64,000 nucleotides of DNA from Streptomyces radiopugnans (GTDB taxonomy: Bacteria; Actinomycetota; Actinomycetes; Streptomycetales; Streptomycetaceae): positions 372,001-436,000 of the forward strand of contig NZ_FOET01000003.1 of the NCBI RefSeq assembly GCF_900110735.1, in the 5' to 3' direction. The position numbers were made by a program, and so were the translations under genes. Shown in pieces: positions 25,882 to 34,101 of the stretch. The notes beneath the pieces are model-generated. The model was not told where the DNA came from and did not search any database. It worked only from the letters and a program-made list of their open reading frames with translations. Within the stretch, counting starts at the first letter, position 1, and each line of letters begins with the position of its first letter.

Positions 25882-26364
25882 GTGAGCGTGCTCGTGCGAC
25901 GGGCGGTGGCCGCCGACGCCAGGGAACTGGCGCGGATGCGCCGGCTTTCACTGACCTGCCCAAAGGAGCCCTGGACCAGGCCGAGAGACCTGCCGGACGG
26001 CCCATGGGTCGAGGAATGCCGAGAGGCGCTCGCCGCGATGCTCGGTGACCGGGACACGGTCGCCGCTTTCGTGGTGGACACTGCTCCAGACCGTGTGGCG
26101 GCCTGTGCGCTGGGGTTCCTTCTTCCCCGGCTCCCGGGCCCCGACAGCAGCAAGCCGTTCAACGGCGACATCAGCACCGTCGCCACCGATCCGGCGTTCC
26201 GCGGACGCGGCTACGCGCGGGCGGTGGTGACAGCGCTCATGGACTGGATGACCGTACGCGGCTGCAAGCGCATCAGCCTGACCGCCAGCTCGGAGGGCGA
26301 GCCGTTGTACGCGTCTCTCGGGTTCACGACCGATGAGCCACGGATGTCCCGGCCGGCCGAGTGA
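25882..26364 (+). CDS. GNAT-family N-acetyltransferase
   Basis: A 160-residue protein starting at GTG 25882 with GGGAGGAG upstream. The coenzyme A-binding motif is STVATDPAFRGRGYARAVV, followed by EPLYASLGF, typical of GNAT enzymes. It transfers acetyl from acetyl-CoA to an amine; the substrate is unknown. It is divergent from the T-box-AspRS unit, and the leader and promoter regions abut. Confidence 0.88.
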   Translation: MSVLVRRAVAADARELARMRRLSLTCPKEPWTRPRDLPDGPWVEECREALAAMLGDRDTVAAFVVDTAPDRVAACALGFLLPRLPGPDSSKPFNGDISTVATDPAFRGRGYARAVVTALMDWMTVRGCKRISLTASSEGEPLYASLGFTTDEPRMSRPAE

Positions 26365-26400
26365 GGGGGCGACGCAGCCACGACCAGAGCACCTCACCCG

Positions 26401-26440
26401 GCCCCGTATGCGCTCGTCAGAAAGGCGAGCGCATACGGGG
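26401..26440. terminator. Bidirectional hairpin between GNAT and relaxase genes
   Basis: CCCCGTATGCGCTCG and its exact complement flank a 9-nt loop. It lies between two convergent genes, the GNAT gene and the relaxase. Confidence 0.75.
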
Positions 26441-26477
26441 GCTTCAGCAGTCCCAATCCTCTGCATGCTGCCTGGTG

Positions 26478-28216
26478 TCAGCGGTGCGGCAGGCGGAGCA
26501 CGGGGGCGTGCGGAGGTGCCGGAGGTGGTGCGACGTTGGCGGATTGCCGACGAATGCCTTGGGGCTGGGGATGTCCGGGCGTTTCAGCATGTGCGGGTAG
26601 GTCGGCGAGGTGGCGCAGGCGCCAGATGAGGGTGTCGCTGAGGGAGTGGGCGGTGTGCAGTTCCCGGTGGGTGGCGGCTTCGGTCAGCAGGGTTCGTGGG
26701 TTGTGTCCGGCCTGGTGGGCGTGGGTGAGGGTGGCGGCCAGGGCGGGCCAGCCGGGCTCGGCCTGGACCCGTGCGGCCAGGTCCGGCAGCACCTCGTGCA
26801 GGAGGTCGGCTTGCCGCTGCCGAGCACGCAGGGACAGACGGTGGCCTCGCTGGCAGAGGACGGCCATGGGCTCACCTGCGGCGGCTTCGTAGGCGGCGTG
26901 CAGGTGTTCGGCGGCTTGCCGGGCGGCGGCGGCCTGCTGGCTGTGGTGCTTCTTCGCGTGCCAGTTCGCCGCGGCGATGGCGAGGAAGAAGGCCATGTCG
27001 ATGAGCATGGCGGTGGTGGCGCCGTCTTCGCCTCGGCCCAGAGCGGGTCCGCTGTGAACGAGATCGCGGGCGGCATGGCGCAGGGCGCGGTCGTGCCCCC
27101 GTACAGTCTTCACGTGGGAGCGGCTGGCTCGCTCGAACACGAAGGCCGCCTCGCGCAGCTCAGCGCGGGTATGGGCGGCGGAGGTCTTGGCCAGCGCGTC
27201 CAGCACCTCACCCGCCGCAGCGATCTGCGCCGCTGCTGCACCGTCGTCACCGTTATCGATGATCAGCAGCGCCTGCCAGGTAGCGGCGGTGGCCCGGCGC
27301 CGCGCGAGCGCGGGACCTGTCACATCCGGCAGGGCCGGCTGCTCCGGCCGCGAGCCGTCCACCGAAGCGGCCTCCGCAGGAAGCGTCCAGCGTTCGCGGA
27401 TGCGGGGCAGGGACAGATCGGGTGCGAGCGTGGAGCCCGCGTAGAACACCGGCTCCTTCTCACCGTTGCGGTCATCGGGCAGCGCGACCTTGTAGCCGAG
27501 CATGTCACCGGAGGGCGCGACGCGCTTGCGGATCAGCAGACCGGCGGCGGCCAGTCGGTCGAAGAACTCCCCCTCACTGCCCTGCCGGCGCCGGCCACCG
27601 CGCGCCGTACGGTCTCCCGCAGCTCCTCCCGCGCGGTGCGCCGGCGGCCCTGGCGTTGGGCTTTGTGGCGTTCGGCGCTGGTGGCCCGCTTAGCAGCCGT
27701 GCCGTCCCCGGGCGCGACCTGGTGCAGGCCGAGTTCCTTTTCGATCAGGCGGCACTCGGCCTGGGCGCGTTGTCCGGAGCGGTGGTGGTCGGGGCGGCGG
27801 CCGTCCTCGCGGACGAGGGTGGCGATGATGTGGATGTGGTCGTCGGCGTGCCGTACGGCGGCCCAGCGACAGCCGGCCCCGTCGCCGGGGTCAATACCGG
27901 TGGCCGCCACCATACGGCGGGCGATGTCGCCCCACTGCTCGTCGGACAGGATCGGGTCGTCGGGCGCGGCGCGCACCGAGCAGTGCCAGACGTGCTTGTC
28001 GGGACGCCGGCCAGCGTCGAGCAGCGACAGGGGCTGGTCGAGGAGGTGCTGGAGATCCCTCTTCGTGACCGAAGAGTCGCGGCCGGGATCGGGGGCCATG
28101 CCGTCGAAGGAAGCGACCAGGTGCGGGTCGATGTGCTCCTCGTGGGTGCCCTTGCCGTACAGGTAGTGCAGGAGCCCGAGAGTGTTGCTGCCCTGCTGGT
28201 GGACCCGGGGGATCAA
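26478..28216 (-). pseudogene. Relaxase/mobilisation protein, frameshifted
   Basis: The 5' part (28216 to about 27580) carries relaxase sequence: MIPRVHQQGSNTLGLLHYLY, the metal-binding ADDHIHIIATLV and HVWHCSVRAAP. The 3' part (from about 27580 to 26478) is in another frame and continues directly as GDMLGYKVALPDDRNG. Between them the frame changes near GAGSEGEFFDRLAAAG, which is readable only after shifting by one base around 27582. Joined, the protein would have about 580 residues. It is either a broken gene or a sequencing error. Its start overlaps the mobC stop. Confidence 0.85.
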
Positions 28217-28836
28217 GCCGCCTCGCCCTCCGACCCGCCGGCGACCCTGTCGGCTGCCCGCTGGACGGCCTGCGCGGCACGCTGCAGGTCGGCGAGAGCG
28301 GCAGCGAAGTGCGGTACGTCGGCACCAGAGTTGAGTACCTTGGCGATCTGGTTGACGTTGCTGCCCGCCCAGCCGAGCTGACGACGCACACCGAACAGGG
28401 CCGTCAGGATGTCCCGCTCGGTGGCGATGGCCGCTGCGGTGCGGGACTGGTCGCGGGCAGCGGCCAGCGCGGAGTGGGCCAGGAACCCGGCCACGCTCAT
28501 GCCGACGTGGTCGGCGCCGGACTGGATGACGGCGAGTTCCTGGTCGTTGAGGCGGACGCTGTGCGCGGGGCGCTGCTTCATGTCACGCGGACGCGCCTTC
28601 CCCTTCCTTGCCCTGCCCTTGCGGCTGGCCTTGCCCGGCCGCGGTCCGCCCTCGGTCGCAGCCCTCCCGTCCGGCGCCCCCTGGCGCCGGGCGGGCCCCG
28701 CCACCCCCGGGGCGGGACCGGGTCCGGGCGCTCCCCCTGCGGGGGAGTGTCCGGACCTCCAACTTGCTCGGCCGGTGGCTGGGGCGGTCGCCTCCTGCTG
28801 CGATCGATGGGCGCGGTTGGCATGTGGGTGGTGCAT
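28213..28836 (-). CDS. MobC-like relaxosome accessory protein
   Basis: A 207-residue frame. The conserved part begins near residue 86 (KQRPAHSVRLNDQELAVIQS) and contains VGMSVAGFLAHSALAAARD and RRQLGWAGSNVNQIAKVLN, typical of MobC. These proteins bind oriT and help the relaxase nick. The N-terminal 80 residues are Pro/Gly/Arg-rich; an ATG at 28581 may be the real start. It overlaps the relaxase start (ATGA). Confidence 0.8.
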   Translation of the reverse strand: MHHPHANRAHRSQQEATAPATGRASWRSGHSPAGGAPGPGPAPGVAGPARRQGAPDGRAATEGGPRPGKASRKGRARKGKARPRDMKQRPAHSVRLNDQELAVIQSGADHVGMSVAGFLAHSALAAARDQSRTAAAIATERDILTALFGVRRQLGWAGSNVNQIAKVLNSGADVPHFAAALADLQRAAQAVQRAADRVAGGSEGEAA

Positions 28837-29533
28837 GTGCGGTGTCTCCGTGGTGATTGTGGGCGGTGGGCGCCGGACGAAGGCGATCAGAGGTTCAGGG
28901 CGTGGCGGTCCCGTGATGCCGTTGCCGTCCTGCTCGCGGACGGTCCTTGTCCGGCGTACTCACTGGGAGCCGTGCAGCGGCTTGGTGGGACCGCGTCTGG
29001 GTCCCGTCTTCGCTGGCTTTGTCCTGCGGTCCTCGGTCCCCGGGGCGGTTCGCGGTTTTCGGTCCCCGGGATGGTCCCGGTCCCGGCTCGGTCCCCGCCG
29101 CCTGTACCTGCGGGCGGGGACGGTCCCCGAACGGGATCTGCTGTCGGTTTGCGGGGACCGTCCCGTGGTCGGCAGGCAGGCGGTGGTCCCGGGGAACGGA
29201 GTTGCGCAGAGGGGCCATGGGCGGCAGACCTGCGGTGATGCTGGTCCGTGGTCCCGGTGGGTGTGCGCGGTCCCCGATCTTCGGGACGGTCCCCGGTCCC
29301 ACAGTCCCCGAGGGGGCTGCGGTCCCCGACATGGTTCGGTCCCCGGTCCCCGGTTCCCAGTGCGGTCCGCGTTCCGGTCCCCGGCTACCGGTCTCTGAGG
29401 GGACCGGGGACTGCGGGGACCGTGGTCCCGGGTGGTCCGGTCCCCGGCTCTGTTCGACGGGGACCGCGAGAGCCTGGTCGTCTTCTTCAGCGGCGGGCCG
29501 GTCCGCCGCCGTTCCGTTCGGGTGTGGGGTTGT
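28837..29533. other. Non-coding region with iteron-like repeats; oriT/oriV candidate
   Basis: About 700 bp between mobC and the helicase-loader gene. Open frames cross it, but their products are low-complexity and carry no family sequence. It is dominated by GGTCCCCG repeats (see 29035-29466). Being upstream of mobC, it is also where oriT would be expected. Confidence 0.65.
29035..29466. repeat. GGTCCCCG iteron-like cluster
   Basis: GGTCCCCG occurs eleven times on the plus strand, starting at 29035, 29061, 29090, 29122, 29269, 29288, 29321, 29338, 29345, 29376 and 29439. It occurs at least three times as the complement, near 29152, 29414 and 29459. Several near matches such as AGTCCCCG lie between. 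Density far exceeds what base composition alone suggests. Confidence 0.75.
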
Positions 29534-30289
29534 TCAGCGGGTGCGTCCTGGGACCGGGGTCGGCGGAGGGGCGGCCACAGCGGTCGGCACCGGGGCGTGC
29601 GCGGGTGTCCGGCGTCGGTCGGAGCCGGTGAGGATGACGCGGTCAGTCATCTCGGCGAGGCGGGAGGCGACGCGGTCGCCGAGCGCGGTGCGCAGCTCGG
29701 TGGTGGGGAGGTTGGTGGTGATCAGGGTGGGGCGCAGATGCTCGTACCGGTGGTTGATCAGCCTGTAGGTGAGCTCCTCGGTCCAGTCGCTGGCCTTGGC
29801 GGCGCCGAGGTCGTCCAGGAGCAGCAGCGGGCAGCGGGCCAGGGCCTGCAGGTCGCGTTCGCCGTCGTGGCCGGAGCGGGGGCGCAGGCGGGCGTAGAGG
29901 TCGGCGGCGGTGACGGCCTCCCAGCGCAGGCGGACCCCGGCGGCCAGGAGGGTGCGGATGGCGCCGTACGCCTGGTGGGTCTTGCCGGTGCCGGTGGGTC
30001 CGGCGATCAACAGGGACGGGCCCTCGGAGATGCCCGGGGCGCCGCCCGGCCCGGGGCGGCCGGTGCGGGCGATGGTGTCGGCCCAGGTGGTGATCTGCGG
30101 GTGGTCGGCCAGGGCGCGGCGGTAGCGGGCGGGTACGCGGGCGTCGGCCAGCTCCAGTGCGGTGACCGGCTCGTCGGCCGGTTCGTCCAGAGGAGTATCT
30201 GGGTCGATGCCGCGGGCGGTGAGGATCGCGTTGAGCCGGTCGGCCAGTGGGCCGACGCGCTGCGGCGCGCGGGTGTGGGCGGTGGTCAC
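29534..30289 (-). CDS. DnaC/IstB-like AAA+ helicase loader
   Basis: A 251-residue protein with Walker A (GPTGTGKT), Walker B (CPLLLLDDLG) and a sensor-like LITTNLP, the DnaC/IstB pattern. It would load the replicative helicase at the element's origin. GTG 30289 overlaps the TGA of the initiator gene (GTGA). In phage terms it is the P partner of an O-type initiator. Confidence 0.87.
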   Translation of the reverse strand: MTTAHTRAPQRVGPLADRLNAILTARGIDPDTPLDEPADEPVTALELADARVPARYRRALADHPQITTWADTIARTGRPGPGGAPGISEGPSLLIAGPTGTGKTHQAYGAIRTLLAAGVRLRWEAVTAADLYARLRPRSGHDGERDLQALARCPLLLLDDLGAAKASDWTEELTYRLINHRYEHLRPTLITTNLPTTELRTALGDRVASRLAEMTDRVILTGSDRRRTPAHAPVPTAVAAPPPTPVPGRTR

Positions 30290-31218
30290 AGCTCGCCTCC
30301 GTAGGCTGCCTCGACGTCGGCCGGGTTAGTCCACGGGCGGTGGGCGGCGGGTGCGGGCCGGGCGGCGTTCATCGCCTCGTGCACGAGGCTGGGCAGGGTG
30401 CTCGGGTGCAGGCCCTTGGCCCGGTGGCGTTCCAGCCCGGACCGGATGTGTGCGGGATCGATGCCCTCGGCCAGCAGCTTGCCGACCTCCCGGCCCAGAT
30501 GTCCCAGGACGTCCTTGGGCGGGCGGTGGGCGCAGGCGGCGGCGTACTCGCCGATGAGGTGCCGAGCCGAGACGGTATCGGGTGCGGGGGCGCTCGCGCC
30601 CCCCGACGGGGTAGTTCCTAGATCCATGATCCTAGGTCCTAGATCCGGACGGTGAGGTGTCACCGCCGCTGCCGGGAGGTCTCCGTGCTTCTTCACGGAG
30701 GGGTCCGTGAAACCGTCCTCACCTGCGGATCCTTCAGCAGGGCCAGGATTCGGCGCGGGCTCGCTCAGCTCGCGGGAGTCTTCACGGAGGGTTCCGTGAT
30801 GCGGCGGTGCGGGCTCCGTGACACCGATCCGTTCGGCAGGCGTGGTGGTCCCCGTCGCGGTGCCGGGCGGAGCGTCGTGCTGCGGGCAGCCGGGGAGGCG
30901 GCTCTTGCTGGGCCGGTTGATCTTCTGGTGCTGGTGCCAGGTGACGATGTGCAGGTAGCGCTTGTCGTCCGGGCCCTTGTAGCGGCAGATCAGGCCGGCG
31001 TCCGCGAGCTGGGCGAGGTCCTTCTCGACCTCGGCGGGCGTGTGCTCCGGGCGTAGGACCCACAGCTGTCCGGCGATGATCGCGGCGTGGTCGCGGTGGC
31101 GGCCCTGGTCGTCGGCCTGGGTGAGCAGGCCGAAGAAGGTCCGCTCAGCGGTCAGGGTGACGGCGGCCAGGGACTCGGAGACGAATGCTTCGGGCTTGAT
31201 GGTGCGGATGCGTGCCAA
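30286..31218 (-). CDS. Phage-type replication initiator
   Basis: A 310-residue protein starting at TTG 31218 with MARIRTIKPEAFVSESLAAV, the opening of many phage replisome-organiser proteins. Residues 1-110 form a winged-helix DNA-binding domain. A Pro/Gly/Ser-rich linker (about 115-215) precedes a helical C-terminal domain (about 220-310). The linker-coding DNA contains inverted and direct repeats. The gene is followed by the overlapping helicase loader. Confidence 0.8.
   Translation of the reverse strand: MARIRTIKPEAFVSESLAAVTLTAERTFFGLLTQADDQGRHRDHAAIIAGQLWVLRPEHTPAEVEKDLAQLADAGLICRYKGPDDKRYLHIVTWHQHQKINRPSKSRLPGCPQHDAPPGTATGTTTPAERIGVTEPAPPHHGTLREDSRELSEPAPNPGPAEGSAGEDGFTDPSVKKHGDLPAAAVTPHRPDLGPRIMDLGTTPSGGASAPAPDTVSARHLIGEYAAACAHRPPKDVLGHLGREVGKLLAEGIDPAHIRSGLERHRAKGLHPSTLPSLVHEAMNAARPAPAAHRPWTNPADVEAAYGGEL
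30617..30821. repeat. Repeats inside the initiator gene, possible origin
   Basis: CCTAGATCC occurs at 30617-30625 and 30638-30646, with CCTAGGTCC between them at 30631-30639. Further along, CTTCACGGAGGGGTCCGTGA (30691-30710) and CTTCACGGAGGGTTCCGTGA (30780-30799) are near-identical, each containing TCACGGA/TCCGTGA as an inverted pair. A partial third copy is at 30811-30821. All fall in the linker region, as the lambda origin does inside gene O. Confidence 0.65.
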
Positions 31219-31730
31219 GAGGAGCGGTCCTCACTCGGCGGGCGGTGGGCGGGCGTCCACGGCTCACCGTCGATCGCGGCGGTTCGGGTGTGAAGGGGCA
31301 GGGGTGTGGCCGGCCGTTGGCGCGGTGTGCGCTGATGGCCGGTCGCGTTTTCCGGGGGTGTCGTCAACATAGCCACACCCAGGACATGCAAGTCCAGCCC
31401 GATACAACCGAATCTCTGACGGCAGAAAATCCACCGTAAAGCAGGGCCGTGAAGGGCGGTGCGGAAACGGTAGGACACGATCGGCGGCTGACCAAAAAGC
31501 TGCCCCCGGACGCCGCGCCGGAAGGATCACATCACTAAGCCGTTGACGGGCCCCGCCGGGGAAGCTACAACACAACACCCCACGTCAGAGCCTCTTCCGA
31601 GTGCCGTTCAGTATCGCGGCCCCGGGCCTCCCGGCTGCGGAGAACCCTCCGCGTGTGTGCCGAGCGAGGCGCAACATAGACCACGATCGCCGGTTAACCA
31701 AACCGGCGAATGCAGGCTAGTAATGGAGAT
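31219..31730. promoter_or_regulatory. Divergent control region of replication and xis/int
   Basis: About 510 bp with no gene. Two related 20-mers lie at 31477-31496 and 31683-31702 (ACGATCGGCGGCTGACCAAA and ACGATCGCCGGTTAACCAAA, 17 of 20 identical). The second forms an inverted repeat GCCGGTT-AACCA-AACCGGC at 31689-31707. They suit operators for the HTH regulator that follows. Confidence 0.6.
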
Positions 31731-31988
31731 ATGGCAGCGCGATCACTGGAAATCGGCCCCGTAGGAATACGGGCCGCCCGGACCATCGAAATCCTCCGCA
31801 CCGAGCGTGGCCTCGCGCAGCGTCAGCTGGCCGGCCGGGTGACCGCCCTCGGCCGCCCGATGTCCAACACGATGCTGTCCCGCATCGAACGCGCCCAGCG
31901 CCGCTGCGACGTCGACGACCTCGCCGCGATCACCGAAGCCCTCCTCGTCTCGCCCCTCGTGCTGCTGCAGGGCCCGACCGCCCCGTGA
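31731..31988 (+). CDS. Small XRE-type HTH regulator
   Basis: An 85-residue protein with an HTH (LRTERGLAQRQLAGRVTALG and MLSRIERAQRRCDVDDLAAI). ATG 31731 is likely; an in-frame ATG at 31710 would add seven residues. It sits where a repressor controlling integration, excision and replication is expected, beside paired operators and upstream of xis and int. Confidence 0.8.
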   Translation: MAARSLEIGPVGIRAARTIEILRTERGLAQRQLAGRVTALGRPMSNTMLSRIERAQRRCDVDDLAAITEALLVSPLVLLQGPTAP

Positions 31989-32048
31989 CGAGGCCCGTCC
32001 GGTACCGCTGACCGAGCACGCCCACCACCGAGTCAGGACCCGCCGCCC

Positions 32049-32438
32049 TTGCATCGACCTTCGCCCACGCCCGCGACCGCACGCTTCCCGCGCAACCCGA
32101 GCGACGCCCCTCTGCCGCGCCTCTACCGACCCGAGGAGATCGCCGAAGCACTCGGCTGCTCTGCCTGGTGGGTCAAGGACCGGGCCCGGCGGAACCTCAT
32201 CCCGCACACCCGCGTCGGCCGCGCCTACCGCTTCACCGCCGGCCACCTCGCCGAGATCATCCGCCTCCACGAGGAGACACCGGCACGGCCCGCCCAGCCG
32301 GCCGGGAACGTGGCCGCTCCGTCCTCCCCGGCTGCCTCCCGGGACGGATCCCTACGGCCGCGCCGCCATCCCACCACTCCGGTGAACCGCCTGCGGGCCC
32401 GGCCACCGCGCCGGGCCCAGTACGACGCCACCGCGTAA
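32049..32438 (+). CDS. Excisionase-like HTH protein
   Basis: Up to 129 residues from TTG 32049; the true start may be a few codons downstream. The core RLYRPEEIAEALGCSAWWVK and IPHTRVGRAYRFTAGHLAEI is a MerR-type winged helix as in Xis proteins. It precedes the integrase gene by 46 bp, which is the usual xis-int order. Confidence 0.8.
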   Translation: MHRPSPTPATARFPRNPSDAPLPRLYRPEEIAEALGCSAWWVKDRARRNLIPHTRVGRAYRFTAGHLAEIIRLHEETPARPAQPAGNVAAPSSPAASRDGSLRPRRHPTTPVNRLRARPPRRAQYDATA

Positions 32439-32484
32439 ACGCATCCCGACACGCAGCAGAGAGAAGCGAAGGAGCCACCGGAAG

Positions 32485-33999
32485 TTGGGTTTCGCGGAGA
32501 AGCGCGGAAACTACTGGCGCGGCCGGTACAAGACCGCGCCCGGCAAGCACCTCACGGTCGTCGACGAGCGCGGCAAGGCGGTCAGGTTCGCCACCAAGGG
32601 CGAGGCCCAGCGTGCCGCGAGCGAGGCCGAGAACAGGTACCGGCGCGGCGACTGGCGCGACCCGGCGCTCGGCCAGGAGACCTTCGGCGAGTACGCGAAC
32701 CGCTGGTACGCCGCCCAGGACCTGGCCGCCTCGACCATGCAGAACTACAAGCGCCACATCGAGGAGCACCTGCTCCCCGCGTTCGAGGACAAGGCGCTCG
32801 CCGGCATCCTCCGCTCGGACGTCGACCTGTGGGAGAAGAAGGAGAAGGCCCTCTACGCGGCCTCCAGCGTCAAGACCTGGCGCTCCACGCTCCACCTGAT
32901 CCTTGAGGACGCGATCGGCGAGGGCCTGATCACCTCCAACCCGGCGGCCAGACGACGCGGGCGCGGCAAGCGCGCCGGCCGCTCCCGCGACCGCGGCCCC
33001 GAGAAGACCATCACCGATCCTCTCGGCGCCCTGCTGATCGCTGAGAGAGCCGCGCTGCTCTCCGGCCGCGACGACGAGTTCGTCGCCGTGGTCCTCATGG
33101 CGTACACCGGGATGCGGTGGGGCGAGATCGTCGGCCTGGAGACCGAGTTCACCCGCCCCGGCGCCGTCCGCGTCGAGCACCAGCTGTACGAGCTGGACTC
33201 CGGGACGCTGATCCGCTGCCCGCCCAAGGACGACAGCTACCGCACCATCGACGCCCCCGACTTCCTGTCCGCCCTGATCGCCGACCACATCGCCCGTACC
33301 AAACCGTCCCCGTGCCCCTGCCACGGCAAGCGGTACGTCTTCCGCGGCCAGGGCACGGCGCGCACCGGCGGACACCAGGGCGCCAAGCTGGCGGACGTCG
33401 CCCGCCGCGCCGGCGTCTCCACGGGAACGGTCTCCAACGTCCTCAACCGCCCCGAGCGCGTCCGCGAGGACACCCGCGCCCGCGTGGAGACGGCCATCAC
33501 CGAACTCGGCTTCATACGCGGCGGTGTGCCGACGGAGAACGCGGCCCACTGGCGCCGCAACGGCTTCGCCACCTGGCTGTTCACCCCGGCCGCCTCGGGC
33601 TGGTACCCGAAGAAGGCACCCCAGGAGGCACGGCCCGTCCCCCTGCTCGGCGAGCCCTGGCCCGGCATCCCGGCACGCGGCCGCGGCGCCGGCGGACGGG
33701 CCGACTCCTGCTGGCTGCCGATCGCCAAGGGCCTCACACCCCACGGCCTCCGCCACACCCACCGGACCGTGATGGAGGACCTCGGCACCGAGAAGGTCCT
33801 CATGGACGAACGCATGGGCCACATCGACGGCTCCGTCTCCGCCCGCTACGCCCACGTCACCCCCGGCATGCGCAAGCGCCTCATGCTCGGCGTGACCGCG
33901 CAGTGGGAGGCGGCGCTTGACGCCCGCATGGCGATGAGCCACCGATCACCGGTGCGTGTCCTCGACGCGCTGTTGAGGGCATGCCTCATGATTTGTTAG
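32485..33999 (+). CDS. Tyrosine integrase with an internal LacI-type HTH
   Basis: A 504-residue site-specific recombinase. It has an N-terminal arm-binding region and a SAM-like core-binding domain (about 65-150). The catalytic domain shows TGMRWGEIVGLE (first Arg, about 209), LTPHGLRHTHRT (His-x-x-Arg, about 417-428) and ARYAHVT (Tyr, about 453). Between them, residues about 298-345 hold a LacI-type HTH (KLADVARRAGVSTGTVSNVL). TTG 32485 has AAGGAG upstream. It catalyses integration into and excision from tRNA-Pro. Confidence 0.9.
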   Translation: MGFAEKRGNYWRGRYKTAPGKHLTVVDERGKAVRFATKGEAQRAASEAENRYRRGDWRDPALGQETFGEYANRWYAAQDLAASTMQNYKRHIEEHLLPAFEDKALAGILRSDVDLWEKKEKALYAASSVKTWRSTLHLILEDAIGEGLITSNPAARRRGRGKRAGRSRDRGPEKTITDPLGALLIAERAALLSGRDDEFVAVVLMAYTGMRWGEIVGLETEFTRPGAVRVEHQLYELDSGTLIRCPPKDDSYRTIDAPDFLSALIADHIARTKPSPCPCHGKRYVFRGQGTARTGGHQGAKLADVARRAGVSTGTVSNVLNRPERVREDTRARVETAITELGFIRGGVPTENAAHWRRNGFATWLFTPAASGWYPKKAPQEARPVPLLGEPWPGIPARGRGAGGRADSCWLPIAKGLTPHGLRHTHRTVMEDLGTEKVLMDERMGHIDGSVSARYAHVTPGMRKRLMLGVTAQWEAALDARMAMSHRSPVRVLDALLRACLMIC

Positions 34000-34065
34000 G
34001 TGTGGGCCACGTCGGGGCGTCCCTCGGTAGGGCGCACCCCGATTATCGATGAACCGGAGCGATAC

Positions 34066-34091
34066 GGGGGAGCCCCAAGGAGGGCTCCCCC
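34066..34091. terminator. Hairpin terminator between int and the 684-residue gene
   Basis: GGGGGAGCCC and its exact complement flank a 6-nt loop. It lies between convergent genes and probably serves both. Confidence 0.75.
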
Positions 34092-34101
34092 TGCTGTTGC
34101 C

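Noticed and set aside
28309..29768. Several long plus-strand open frames across the mobC-loader gap
   Set aside because: Products are Gly/Arg/Pro-rich with no recognisable domain, and the DNA is dominated by GGTCCCCG repeats.
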